Shown: positions 26,162-34,591 of the stretch, piece after piece
Position numbering within the stretch: position 1 is the first letter of the stretch
Layout of the letters: the number at the start of each line of letters is the position of its first letter
NCBI RefSeq assembly: GCF_038396615.1
Contig: NZ_CP121689.1
Span: 1,376,001-1,440,000, forward strand
Length of the DNA: 64,000 nucleotides
Reading direction: 5' to 3'
DNA from: Thermatribacter velox
Lineage (GTDB): Bacteria; Atribacterota; Atribacteria; Atribacterales; Thermatribacteraceae
Notes under the pieces: model-generated
Told to the model about the DNA's origin: nothing
The model's database searches: none
The model's input: the letters and a program-made list of their open reading frames with translations, nothing else
Position numbers and translations under genes: made by a program

Positions 26162-26988
26162 AGTGCATCACCCATTAGAAGGTGATGGGCCTCATTCACG
26201 GTTTCCCGGATTTTCAGTTCCAGCTCTTCCTGGTGCTCCAGGCTCCCACTTTGCCGAACCCAGTGCACAAAGAACTCAATGTTGCCCTTATCACCGCGAA
26301 GCGGAGAAAAAGTAAGCCCTTTGAAAAGAAACCCTACGGAAGCGGCACACTCTATTACTTTTTTTAAGACCCTTTCATGGGTTTCTCGCTTCCGAATCAC
26401 TCCACCCCGGGGGACTTCTTCTTTCCCTGCTTCAAACTGAGGTTTAACCAGAGCCACCACGTCTCCGCCCGTTTTGACCACTCCTGCAACAGCCGGTAGA
26501 ATGAGGCACAGAGAAATGAAAGATACGTCAACAACCGCACCATCCACTTCTTCGCCCAGCATTTCTTTGTTCAGAAAACGAGCATTACAGCGTTCCATTA
26601 CCACCACCTGGGGATTGGAGCGTAACTTTTCATGGAGCTGACCAAAGCCAACGTCAACCGCAAAAACCTTTCTTGCACCCCATTGGAGAAGGCAGTCCGT
26701 AAACCCTCCGGTAGAGGCACCCACATCCAGAAATACTCTTCCAGCAACTGAAATGCTAAATGTCCGCAGGGCGTGTTCCAGCTTCTCGCCCCCTCTACCC
26801 ACAAAGCGTGGCTCCTCGAGCAAAACAATCTCTGCTTCCTCTTCAATGCGAGTAGCCGGTTTGAGGGGGTAAGAATGTCCCCGCACCGAGACTTTGCCAG
26901 CCATAATCAATCTTTTTGCTTTTTCGCGACTCTCGCACAGGCCCCGTTTTACCAACAGTTCATCCAGTCGCAGCTTTTTGCAGGTCAT
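26158..26988 (-). CDS. tlyA: TlyA family rRNA 2-O-methyltransferase
   Basis: Probably methylates ribose 2-OH groups of rRNA (C1409 of 16S and/or C1920 of 23S in known members). The 276-residue protein has an S4 domain (about 5-65: RLDELLVKRGLCESREKAKRLIMAGKV is the recognisable region) and an FtsJ-like Rossmann domain with the SAM site DVGASTGGFTDCLLQ. The later VSFISL, LVKPQFE and NIEFFVHW motifs follow. ATG 26988 shares one base with the ispA stop (TGATG). The ispA-tlyA-nadK-recN order is common in Firmicutes. Confidence 0.93.
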   Translation of the reverse strand: MTCKKLRLDELLVKRGLCESREKAKRLIMAGKVSVRGHSYPLKPATRIEEEAEIVLLEEPRFVGRGGEKLEHALRTFSISVAGRVFLDVGASTGGFTDCLLQWGARKVFAVDVGFGQLHEKLRSNPQVVVMERCNARFLNKEMLGEEVDGAVVDVSFISLCLILPAVAGVVKTGGDVVALVKPQFEAGKEEVPRGGVIRKRETHERVLKKVIECAASVGFLFKGLTFSPLRGDKGNIEFFVHWVRQSGSLEHQEELELKIRETVNEAHHLLMGDAL

Positions 26989-27881
26989 CAATGTTCTCTT
27001 TCCACCACAAAGCGCGCAATGTCCCGTAAGCGACCAACAGGACGCCTGATGTGAGAAAGTACACCCAGCGCTTCTTCATACCAGCTCTGGAGCTGTCTTT
27101 TTGCGTTTTCAAACCCTGTTGCTCGCAAAAGGGTTGCTTTCTCTTGAATCAGGTCTTTGCCAGCGGTTTTACCAAGCTTATCCCTGGAACTGGTGACATC
27201 CAGAAGGTCGTCTTTAAGCTGAAAACACTTTCCCAGGAGCAGCCCAAAATTAGACAGTAAGGAGCGCTCTGCATTTCCAGCTCCGCCAAGTATTGCACCG
27301 CAAAGCACCGCCGCCTGAATAAAGCGTGCAGTTTTCATGACTATTATCTGCTCTGCCACCGACTCACTGACTGGTTGTCCTTCGTTTTGGATGTCCAGCA
27401 CCTGCCCGCTCAGCATACCGGACACCCCCAGAACTTCAAAAAGAACCACCAGTATTTCCCATATCAACTCTTTCCCGAACTCCTTGAGAAAGCGTTGGTC
27501 GGTTGCAAAAATGCGCAAGCCCTCAACCAGCAAGGCATCTCCAACCAGAACCGCCATAGCCTCTCCAAAGGCACAGTGCATACTCAGCTTTCCCCGGCGA
27601 TAATCATCGTTGTCCATGCAGGGCAAGTCGTCGTGCACCAGCGAGAAAGAGTGAATCATTTCAATACCTGCAGCTAGGGGCAGGAGCTTTTCTCTTTCCA
27701 CCCCAAAAGCCTCTCCAGAGGCAAAGAGCAACGAAGCCCTTACCTTTTTCCCTCCCCCAATGGTTCCATAGCGCATTGCTTTTTCGAGCACCGGGGGCGC
27801 ATTCTGATAACGGAGTTTTTCTTCCAGAAAAGCATCAACCAGCAGAGCGTTTTCTTCCAAGTAGTCAAGCACCGTTTTCAC
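26988..27881 (-). CDS. ispA: Polyprenyl (farnesyl/geranylgeranyl) diphosphate synthase
   Basis: Trans-prenyltransferase that condenses IPP with allylic diphosphates; with ispH and uppS it supplies the carrier lipid. The 297-residue protein has the first aspartate-rich motif DDLPCMDNDD at 84-93 and the second DDLLD at 224-228, plus GGKKVR and the GDALL helix. The spacing of the first motif (a DDx4D type) is the bacterial FPP-synthase form. The start is GTG 27881, which overlaps the nusB stop as GTGA and has GGAGG 10 bases ahead; the frame opens 11 codons earlier. Chain length cannot be read safely. xseA, xseB and dxs, common neighbours, are absent. Confidence 0.92.
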   Translation of the reverse strand: MKTVLDYLEENALLVDAFLEEKLRYQNAPPVLEKAMRYGTIGGGKKVRASLLFASGEAFGVEREKLLPLAAGIEMIHSFSLVHDDLPCMDNDDYRRGKLSMHCAFGEAMAVLVGDALLVEGLRIFATDQRFLKEFGKELIWEILVVLFEVLGVSGMLSGQVLDIQNEGQPVSESVAEQIIVMKTARFIQAAVLCGAILGGAGNAERSLLSNFGLLLGKCFQLKDDLLDVTSSRDKLGKTAGKDLIQEKATLLRATGFENAKRQLQSWYEEALGVLSHIRRPVGRLRDIARFVVEREH

Positions 27882-28309
27882 TTTGAGCTTTCCTCCACAG
27901 TTATCTCTTTGCACTCGATTTTTTTAACCAGTTTGGCCAGCACTCCGTTTATGAATTTTCCCGACTCTTCACTGCCGTACTTTTTACCCAGCTCCACTGC
28001 TTCGTTAATGGCAACTCCCACCGGGATATCCGGCATGAACATAATTTCAAAGGTTGCCATGCGCAGGATATTGCGGTCAACATTCATCATGCGGCTCAAG
28101 CTCCACTTTTCGACCGTCTTAGCCAGAACGGCATCAATGAAATCTATGTTGCGGTCTACTCCCCGCACCAGCTGAAAGAAAAAAGCACGTGTCTCCTCAT
28201 CCCATTCCTCGGGTAGCTCCGTGTACCTGAGCACTTCCCCAAGGGAACACTCTCGCAAATCTTTTTGAAAGAGCACCTGCAAAGCTATTTCTCTGGCCTT
28301 TCTTCGCAC
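27878..28309 (-). CDS. nusB: Transcription antitermination factor NusB
   Basis: Binds boxA RNA with S10 to support rRNA antitermination. The 143-residue all-helical protein has RRKAREIALQVLFQ at the N-terminus, VDRNILRMATFEIMF and GVAINEAVELGKKYG, ending in GKFINGVLAKL. The start is GTG 28309. The gap to the upstream Asp23-like gene is 15 bases, and the stop overlaps ispA. Confidence 0.95.
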   Translation of the reverse strand: MRRKAREIALQVLFQKDLRECSLGEVLRYTELPEEWDEETRAFFFQLVRGVDRNIDFIDAVLAKTVEKWSLSRMMNVDRNILRMATFEIMFMPDIPVGVAINEAVELGKKYGSEESGKFINGVLAKLVKKIECKEITVEESSK

Positions 28310-28324
28310 CAGGGTTCACCCGCT

Positions 28325-28654
28325 TCAAATAACAATTTCGATAAAATCCTGAATGTAAACATCAATGCTGCCAACTCGAAGGCCGGTTTTTTCTTCGACA
28401 CTATTTTTGAGGAACTTTTGCAGTTGCCAGGCTATTTCTGGAACCCGGCGCTCCAGCTTAAGAATTAAGTAAAGTCTGATGTTCACCAGCCCCCTGCTTA
28501 TCTCCAGCCTTACTCCTTCCTCAACTCCTCTGTCCAGAGCTTCAACGCCGGGAACCTTGAGTGCCAGAAAGGCCACAATGCGTTGCAAAACTCCATAAGG
28601 ATAGGTAATTTTGCCCTCGCTGCGCTTGACTTCTGCAATTCGCACAACCCTCAA
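28325..28654 (-). CDS. Asp23/Gls24 family envelope-stress-like protein
   Basis: A 109-residue member of the Asp23 (DUF322) family, with GKITYPYGVLQRIVAFLALKVPGVEAL, a V.LEIS.GLVNI strand pair and a C-terminal VYIQDFIEIVI. In Firmicutes the homologue beside nusB is of unclear function; other paralogues sit at the membrane. The start is probably TTG 28654, adjoining the efp stop; a GTG nine bases later behind GAGG is the alternative. The efp-asp23-nusB neighbourhood is conserved in Firmicutes. Confidence 0.82.
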   Translation of the reverse strand: MRVVRIAEVKRSEGKITYPYGVLQRIVAFLALKVPGVEALDRGVEEGVRLEISRGLVNIRLYLILKLERRVPEIAWQLQKFLKNSVEEKTGLRVGSIDVYIQDFIEIVI

Positions 28655-29221
28655 CTACACCCTTTCCAGGTATTCCCGGGTCCGGGTATCAACCCTTACC
28701 CGGTCACCCTTGTTGACAAACAGAGGAACCTGAATGGTGAGGCCAGTTTCCAGTACGGCTGGTTTAGAACCGCCAGAGGCCGTATCACCACGTATGCCCG
28801 GTGAAGTGTCGACCACTTCAAGTTCCACAAAAGAGGGAATGTTAACACCAACTACCCGATCACCATATTTGAGCAGTTCCACTTCCAAGCCGTCAACCAG
28901 AAAGTCCTTTGCTTCTCCTATCAGATCTTCAGGCAGAACAACCTCCTCATAGTTTTCAAGGTCCATGAAGTGGTAACCCTGATTGTCAGCATACATGAAC
29001 TGGGCCTTTTTCCCTTCCAGGACCGCTCTGATCACTTTTTCTCCAGCTCGGAAGCTCTTTTCAATTATCAATCCAGTGTTAACATCCCGGAGCTTGGTTT
29101 TGATAATTGCTCCCCACTTACCGACTTTGGTGTGCTGAAAAGCAACCACAATGTAGAGATTTCCGTCGACCTCGATGCAGTTTCCCACTCGCAGGTCGTT
29201 GCTCGAAATGTAGTCAGGCAT
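28655..29221 (-). CDS. efp: Elongation factor P
   Basis: Relieves ribosome stalling at polyproline. The 188-residue, three-barrel protein starts MPDYISSNDLRVGNCIEVDGNLY and ends in VDTRTREYLERV, with TSPGIRGDTASGGSKPA in the third domain. The loop that enters the peptidyl-transferase centre reads HTKVGKWGAII: the modifiable Lys is present, but the usual Pro-Gly-Lys-Gly is Val-Gly-Lys-Trp. No epmA, earP or ymfI-like modification gene is in the window. ATG 29221 follows GGGAGG by 11 bases. Confidence 0.95.
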   Translation of the reverse strand: MPDYISSNDLRVGNCIEVDGNLYIVVAFQHTKVGKWGAIIKTKLRDVNTGLIIEKSFRAGEKVIRAVLEGKKAQFMYADNQGYHFMDLENYEEVVLPEDLIGEAKDFLVDGLEVELLKYGDRVVGVNIPSFVELEVVDTSPGIRGDTASGGSKPAVLETGLTIQVPLFVNKGDRVRVDTRTREYLERV

Positions 29222-29238
29222 AGAGATACAGACCTCCC

Positions 29239-30288
29239 TCAAATTCTTTCAGGTAAGTTATTCAGTTTGCGCAGATTTTCTTTATCCAGGAAAAACAGGT
29301 TTTCAAGCCTGATCCCACCCTTCCCGGGAAGGTAAACCCCCGGTTCAATGGTTAACACCATACCGCTTTTAAGCACCACTTCGCTTTGGGGAGCAAGTCG
29401 GGGTTCTTCATGGACTTCAACGCCCACTCCATGGCCCAGGCCATGTACAAAATATTCTCCCCAGCCCTTTTCCTTTAACAAGGAGCGGGCAGCCTCGTCC
29501 ACCTTCCCAGCTTCAACACCTTCGGTAAGGATGGCCTGAGCTCTTTTTTGGGCTTCGAAAACGGCTTCAAAAAGCTCTTCAAACTGGGTGTCACTGGCGC
29601 CAAAACACAGCGTTCGGGTCATGTCTGCGCAGTATCCTTCCACCCTCGCTCCCCAGTCAATAAGCACCCAGTCTCCCTCTTTTAAGGCCCATTTGCCTGG
29701 AGAAGCATGGGGAAGAGCCGAACGCTCTCCAAAAGCAACGATGGTTGGAAAAGCCAGCTCCTCAGCACCTCCAAGGCGCATTTTGTAGTCAAGTTCCAGA
29801 GCGATGTCTCTTTCCCTCACACCGACTTTAAGCAGCGGAAGGGTTTCCAAAAAGGCCTGCTCGGATATCTCGACCGCTTTCAAGATTTTGGCAAGCTCCG
29901 CATCGGATTTTCGGGAACGCAAACTGGCAAGGAAAGGAGGAGCCACGTTCACGCTGATGCCCTGCTCTTCCAGTTTTTTGACCATTCCGATGGGCAGGGA
30001 TTCCTCAACCAGAAGGGTTTTCTGTCCCCGCTCTTTAAGGAGTTCGTTGATAAGCAGCAGAGGTTTTTCCCGATACTCTTTGACCGTAATTTCCTGAGGG
30101 ACTTCTTCCCGGGCCTGAACGCTGTAACGGCCATCACATATGAAAATCGCTTCTTCAGGAAAAACCAGGAGCAGGCCTGCTGAACCTCGGAAACCCAGCA
30201 AGTAGAAAAGATTGCTCCTCTCACGGATGAGAAAAGGAAGGTTACCCTCTGCAACCAGTTTCTTTTGCAACTCGTGCAACTTCAGCAT
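29239..30288 (-). CDS. pepP: Xaa-Pro aminopeptidase, M24B family
   Basis: Metal-dependent peptidase removing N-terminal residues before proline, or a dipeptidase of the same family. The 349-residue protein has an N-terminal creatinase-like domain (1-120) and a pita-bread domain with all five metal ligands: Asp211 (IDWGA), Asp222 (ADMTRT), His286 (HGLGHGVG), Glu315 (TIEPGVY) and Glu329 (RLEN). It lies between aroQ and efp, the order seen in many Firmicutes. PepP and PepQ cannot be told apart safely from these motifs. Confidence 0.9.
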   Translation of the reverse strand: MLKLHELQKKLVAEGNLPFLIRERSNLFYLLGFRGSAGLLLVFPEEAIFICDGRYSVQAREEVPQEITVKEYREKPLLLINELLKERGQKTLLVEESLPIGMVKKLEEQGISVNVAPPFLASLRSRKSDAELAKILKAVEISEQAFLETLPLLKVGVRERDIALELDYKMRLGGAEELAFPTIVAFGERSALPHASPGKWALKEGDWVLIDWGARVEGYCADMTRTLCFGASDTQFEELFEAVFEAQKRAQAILTEGVEAGKVDEAARSLLKEKGWGEYFVHGLGHGVGVEVHEEPRLAPQSEVVLKSGMVLTIEPGVYLPGKGGIRLENLFFLDKENLRKLNNLPERI

Positions 30289-30291
30289 AGC

Positions 30292-30726
30292 TCAAGCCTC
30301 TTCTTCTTTTCTTGAAAAAACGTGCAGGGCAGCCAGGTATCCCAAATGGCCCAGTCCGGAAATCTGTCCCCAACACACAGGAGCTATAACCGAATGCTTG
30401 CGAAATTCTTCCCGGGCGTAAACGTTGGACATGTGCACCTCAATAGTGGGAATACCCACTGCAGCAATGCAGTCTCGAAGAGCAATACTGTAATGAGTCA
30501 ACGCACCTGGATTGATAATTAGACCGTCAAAATGGGCGCTTTTTTGTATTTTATCAATGATTGCTCCCTCATGGTTGGATTGGAAAATCTCAATTTCCAT
30601 ACCCAGTTTTTCGGCTTCCTGTTCTATGCAATCCACCAGCTCCGGAAAAGTCATGGTGCCGTATATATTCACTTCTCGCTTGCCTAAAAGGTTAAGGTTG
30701 GGACCCAAGACGACCAAGATTTTCAT
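30292..30726 (-). CDS. aroQ: 3-dehydroquinate dehydratase, type II
   Basis: Third shikimate step, dehydroquinate to dehydroshikimate, by the dodecameric type II enzyme. The 144-residue product has GPNLNLLGKRE.NIYG with the catalytic Arg and Tyr, FQSNHEGAIID, the INPGALTHYSIALRDC loop and IEVHMSNVYAREEFRKHSV. The ATG overlaps the aroB stop as ATGA, giving an aroK-aroB-aroQ run. Confidence 0.96.
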   Translation of the reverse strand: MKILVVLGPNLNLLGKREVNIYGTMTFPELVDCIEQEAEKLGMEIEIFQSNHEGAIIDKIQKSAHFDGLIINPGALTHYSIALRDCIAAVGIPTIEVHMSNVYAREEFRKHSVIAPVCWGQISGLGHLGYLAALHVFSRKEEEA

Positions 30727-31820
30727 TGTAAAACCGCTCCTCTCACAGAATCAAAAACCTTTTTAAACGTTTCCTCGGGAACGCTGACTCCAAAAACGGG
30801 GTCACCAAAATCTCTGAGCAGGGAAAATTTGATATGTTGTGCCTCCCTTTTTTTGTCGTACTTGAGTATTGCCCAAAAGTCTTCCGCGCTCAGGGCAACT
30901 TCAACTCGTAACGGCAGACCCAGCTCCTGCAGGATGACTTTCTGGATTTCGATGACTTGGGGTCTGGTAATTCCCAGCTCAAGGCCTATCATCGCTTCCA
31001 CCATCATACCGATAGCCACCGCCTCGCCATGGCGCAGGGTACCATAGCCAAGAGCCCTTTCCAGACCGTGAGCTACAGTATGACCATAATTGAGAATACT
31101 TCTTAACCCCTTTTCCTTTTCATCCTGTTCCACGACTTCTTTCTTGAAGAGCACCGCTCTTTCCACCACATCTTCCAAGACGCTATAGTCCCGCCCAAGA
31201 AGAGCTTCACTTTGTACACGCAAAACTTCCAGAAACTCACCACCAGCTAAAAAGGCCGCCTTAGCCACTTCCGCAAGGCCTTCCCGGTATTCCCGCTCAG
31301 GCAGCGTTTTCAGGAAAGAGAGCTCTATAATCACACCGTAAGGCTGATAGAAAGTGCCTACTAAGTTTTTCCCTTCTTCCAGGTTGACACCAGTTTTCCC
31401 CCCTACCGAGCTATCCACCTGAGCCAGGAGACTGGTGGGAACCTGGTAATAGGCAATACCTCTCATAAAAGTGGAGGCCACGAACCCTCCCAAGTCGGTG
31501 ATTACTCCACCCCCCAGGGTTACCAGAAAGCCTTTGCGGTCAAGTCCTTCCTGAAGCAGAAAGTGATAGGCCACTTCCGCAGAGGCCAAAGTTTTGAACT
31601 CTTCTCCGTCGGGAAGTGCTAAAGAGGAAAGCCTGAATCCTCGCTTCAGGAAAGCCTGACTGACTTTTTCGGCATGCAGGGGGCCCACTTTCTGGTTGGT
31701 TATCAGCGCTCCACTGCTAAATGGTAAATCCAGTTCAGAGAGTATTCCCCCCTCAAAAAGACCATACCCTATGAACACTGGATAAACACGGTCTCTGGTT
31801 TCAACAATCAGCTTGCGCAT
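30723..31820 (-). CDS. aroB: 3-dehydroquinate synthase
   Basis: Second shikimate step: NAD- and metal-dependent cyclisation of DAHP. The 365-residue protein has LPDGEEFKTL, GGGVITDLGGFVASTFMRGI, VPTSLLAQVDSSVGGKTGVN, the metal ligand region of EGLAEVAK and LNYGHTVAHGLE with its two His. ATG 31820 matches the first strand (RKLIVETRDRVYPVFIG) and overlaps aroK by 20 bases; the frame opens 16 codons upstream. The DAHP synthase gene is not in this window. Confidence 0.96.
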   Translation of the reverse strand: MRKLIVETRDRVYPVFIGYGLFEGGILSELDLPFSSGALITNQKVGPLHAEKVSQAFLKRGFRLSSLALPDGEEFKTLASAEVAYHFLLQEGLDRKGFLVTLGGGVITDLGGFVASTFMRGIAYYQVPTSLLAQVDSSVGGKTGVNLEEGKNLVGTFYQPYGVIIELSFLKTLPEREYREGLAEVAKAAFLAGGEFLEVLRVQSEALLGRDYSVLEDVVERAVLFKKEVVEQDEKEKGLRSILNYGHTVAHGLERALGYGTLRHGEAVAIGMMVEAMIGLELGITRPQVIEIQKVILQELGLPLRVEVALSAEDFWAILKYDKKREAQHIKFSLLRDFGDPVFGVSVPEETFKKVFDSVRGAVLQ

Positions 31821-32316
31821 GGTCAATAATCGCCTCGGCAATTTCCTCTGGAGTTGATTCTCCAGCACTAATTATAACATCCGCTTGACGATAACGCGAA
31901 AGGCGTTCTAAATACAACTTCTCGAGCAGGTCTTTCCGGGGGTAACGACGGAGAAGAGGGCGTCCGGGGTCAGCAGCAATTCTTCTCCAGAGAGTTTCAA
32001 AGGGAACCTCGATAAAAACGGTAAGAAATTTTTCCTGGAGGAGTTTCCAGTTTTCGTCTTTCATGGGCAAGCCCCCACCTGTGGAAAGCACCAGCTTTTT
32101 CCAGGAAGCAACTTCTTCAAGCACCTGAGTTTCCAGCTTTCTGAAATGCTTTTCTCCAAAGCGCTCAAAGATCTGTGGAATGCTCAAGCCGCTTTTCTCT
32201 TCAATCAGAGAATCGGTGTCCAAAAATCGGAAACCCAGCTTTCTGGCCAGCAAACGTCCCACAGTGGTCTTTCCACAACCCATGAAACCCAGAAGTGCTA
32301 TATTCTTGATTGGCAT
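31801..32316 (-). CDS. aroK: Shikimate kinase
   Basis: Phosphorylates shikimate. The 171-residue P-loop kinase has GFMGCGKTTVGRLLARKLG, FLDTDSLIEEKSG with the shikimate-binding Asp, FRKLE, STGGGLP and, near the lid, RPLL. ATG 32316 has GAGG 6 bases upstream. It directly follows the pilus secretin gene, so aroKBQ is appended to the pilus operon, an arrangement also known in proteobacterial pilQ-aroK-aroB. Confidence 0.96.
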   Translation of the reverse strand: MPIKNIALLGFMGCGKTTVGRLLARKLGFRFLDTDSLIEEKSGLSIPQIFERFGEKHFRKLETQVLEEVASWKKLVLSTGGGLPMKDENWKLLQEKFLTVFIEVPFETLWRRIAADPGRPLLRRYPRKDLLEKLYLERLSRYRQADVIISAGESTPEEIAEAIIDHAQADC

Positions 32317-32324
32317 AGCGATCC

Positions 32325-34052
32325 TCAATAGTCGATGATGTGGGGAGTAAGGAAGACCACCAGTTCGGTCTCTTTATGGGTGGTGTTACGCAGGGTGAAA
32401 AACTCTCCCAGCAGAGGAATATCGCTCAAAAGAGGAATGCGAGTTATCTTCTCGATGTCTTCGCTGCGGATTAGACCACCAATGACCAGGGTCTCTCCGG
32501 GGCGCAGTCGAGCAGTGGTTTCCGCAACTTTTTCCGAGGTTTGAGGAACCGTCCAGCTCAGCCCTTCTGCTTTCACTTCGGTAAGCTGTCCAGTGCTGAC
32601 TTCAGGCTTAACCTGTACCAGCACTTTGCCGTCGGAGGCGAGAAGCGGCGTCACCGTGAGCTTTACGCCTACTGTTTCCTTAACCACAGTATAACTTTTA
32701 TTTCCTTCAGCATCCACAGAGGTTTCAAGATAGGGGATAGTGTCGGTTACCTCAATGCGGGCTTCCTTGCCGCTCAAAGTAAGAATACGGGGATTGCCCA
32801 CTAAACGGGCCAGATTTTTGGTTTCCAGCGCCTTAATAGTGGCTTCTACCAGATCCTGGCGCTCCATGGTACCTCCTAAGGCAATTTCACCGAAAGAAAT
32901 CTGACCTTCTTCGCCACCAACTTTCCAGCTGACTCCCAGGTCTTTTATTTTATCCCGGTTGATTTCCACCAACTTGGCGTCAATCATAATTTGAGGACGT
33001 TTCCGATCCAGGTTTTCAAGAAGCTCACCCACTGCTTCCAACTCTTCTTTGGTGCCCTTTACAATTATGGATTTTTGAGCAAAATCGTACTCCACCCGTT
33101 CCTCATCAGGAATAATGATTTGCAAGAGCGATTTGAACTTACTAAATTCAGCCTCATCCTGGTAAAGGTTGTTACTCAAGGTAAAAACCCGAGTTTCCAG
33201 GGGGCGGTCCATTTCTGCAAGAATTTTTTCGACTTCGGCGAATTCAGGTGCTCTTCCTTTGATAAGCAAGCTTTTTGAGGCCAGGTCCACCTGAATTCTC
33301 TCCGGGTCCGGGATTACCAGAGAAAGGGCGTTTTTCACATCCTCAGGGTTTGCAAAACGGAGACTGTAGCGGCGGACCTCAAGCAGCCCAAAGTTTTCTT
33401 CCAGGACTTCCCGGTCTCCCACAATGACGTTGTTCCCAAAGCGAATCTGGGCCAGGCCCTTCATTCCCAGAATGTAGCTCAGCGCCTGGTCGAAGGTTAG
33501 ACCCTCAAAAGAAACGCTGATTTTGCCTTCTACCGAATCGTCAATGACCATATTCACACCCTCAGCTTTGGCAAGAGCCAGGAGAACGTCCCGCAGGTCA
33601 GCATCCCGAAAATCAAAGGAAAGGAGGTTTTTCTTCTGTGGAGCTCCCTGGAAAGGGCCTTTCAGGAGAACACTTACCAGTCTACCTCCAGCCTCTTCAT
33701 AGACTTCATAGGCTACTTTCTCGGTGAGTTCCAGCCAGATTTTGAGACCTTCCTGGTGGGGTTTGAAAATTATCCTGCGCAGAGGCCCCACTCCCATAGC
33801 TCTTTCGGCGTAAGAGAGGGCGTTCACCGCTCCTTCAACTTGAAGGACGATGTGGAAGGGATCTGGAGAGACATCGCTCCAGTTTGTCTTTCCCGAAAAT
33901 TTGAAGGTGAGTTTGATTTCCTCGGCATCGGCTCTCCAGAAAAAATGAGTAAGCTCCAGCGCAGAAGCAGAATGAATAAGGAATAAAACCCCAAGCAAAA
34001 CAATGCTCCAGAAAAAAAGGCACTTCGAAGATGTTAGTCGGCAAGGTTTAAT
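32325..34052 (-). CDS. pilQ: Type IV pilus secretin PilQ, probable ATT start
   Basis: Outer-membrane channel for the pilus. With the start proposed here the protein is 575 residues: signal peptide (Lys2, Arg5 and Lys10, hydrophobic 11-26, cleavage after ASA near 31), an AMIN-like domain, an STN/N0 domain (LSFDFRDADLRDVLLALAKAEG), two N1/NolW domains, and the secretin barrel ending in LVIGGLIRSE, IPLLSDIPLLGEFF and ELVVFLTPHII. No ATG, GTG or TTG lies upstream of TTG 33998 in frame, and that TTG would leave a very short uncharged signal. ATT 34052 has GGGGAGGG exactly 7 bases upstream and restores a full signal peptide. A frameshift in the T7 run near 34012 is the alternative. Confidence 0.88.
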   Translation of the reverse strand: MKPCRLTSSKCLFFWSIVLLGVLFLIHSASALELTHFFWRADAEEIKLTFKFSGKTNWSDVSPDPFHIVLQVEGAVNALSYAERAMGVGPLRRIIFKPHQEGLKIWLELTEKVAYEVYEEAGGRLVSVLLKGPFQGAPQKKNLLSFDFRDADLRDVLLALAKAEGVNMVIDDSVEGKISVSFEGLTFDQALSYILGMKGLAQIRFGNNVIVGDREVLEENFGLLEVRRYSLRFANPEDVKNALSLVIPDPERIQVDLASKSLLIKGRAPEFAEVEKILAEMDRPLETRVFTLSNNLYQDEAEFSKFKSLLQIIIPDEERVEYDFAQKSIIVKGTKEELEAVGELLENLDRKRPQIMIDAKLVEINRDKIKDLGVSWKVGGEEGQISFGEIALGGTMERQDLVEATIKALETKNLARLVGNPRILTLSGKEARIEVTDTIPYLETSVDAEGNKSYTVVKETVGVKLTVTPLLASDGKVLVQVKPEVSTGQLTEVKAEGLSWTVPQTSEKVAETTARLRPGETLVIGGLIRSEDIEKITRIPLLSDIPLLGEFFTLRNTTHKETELVVFLTPHIIDY

Positions 34053-34591
34053 GTCATTTCCCTCCCCTGATATTCAAGAACTACTTCTTTTTCTTTCACT
34101 TTAACCAATTTTATTCCAGAAGACAAGGTCTTTCCAGGAGTTAGAAATTCAATTTGGCCATCGATTTCGAGTAATACCACCTGCCCTTGAGGGGAAAGAA
34201 CGACGCCCTTCAGGTTGATTTCGGGTTGCTGCTCCGCTTTTTCTGTTTCTTCCTGAGAGCCAGGAGCTGCACTTTGTGCAACCTGCACAGAACCCTCTTC
34301 CTGGGGATATTTTACCGTTTCCTGGGCCGCAAGCGCCGCAACTGGCTGGGGTGGTGGCTCGAAAATATCTCGGAAGGCCAGGAGTTGTGCATCAGGATAA
34401 GCAGTGGGAAATAGTTTCTCAAGCTCTCTGTTTTTGAGGAGATTGGGAGCAGTATCCTGCAGTCGTTGCGGAAGCAAGACAGAAGCTTCCTGGGGCTGCA
34501 GGGCCACATCCAGAACTCGGATGCCTGAAAAAGCCAGAAAGGCAATCAATACCGCCAGAGCGATTTCCAGGTAAAACTCCTGACTTCTCAC
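34034..34591 (-). CDS. PilP/GspC-like pilus assembly protein
   Basis: The 185-residue protein has one N-terminal membrane segment (about 8-27), a Pro/Gln/Glu/Ala-rich linker (75-125) and a small C-terminal beta domain (INLKGVVLSPQGQVVLLEI, then LTPGKTLSSGIKLVKVKEKEVVLEY). This layout matches PilP or the HR domain of GspC, which tie the inner-membrane PilN/PilO platform to the secretin. The gene is placed between pilO and pilQ as expected. The start is GTG 34591 (GGAGG 6 bases ahead), overlapping pilO as GTGA. Unlike proteobacterial PilP it has no lipoprotein signal. Confidence 0.75.
   Translation of the reverse strand: MRSQEFYLEIALAVLIAFLAFSGIRVLDVALQPQEASVLLPQRLQDTAPNLLKNRELEKLFPTAYPDAQLLAFRDIFEPPPQPVAALAAQETVKYPQEEGSVQVAQSAAPGSQEETEKAEQQPEINLKGVVLSPQGQVVLLEIDGQIEFLTPGKTLSSGIKLVKVKEKEVVLEYQGREMTLNLAD

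Noticed and set aside
33998-34000. TTG 33998 as secretin start
   Set aside because: It would begin inside the hydrophobic core of the signal peptide, with no basic residue and no ribosome-binding site at proper distance.
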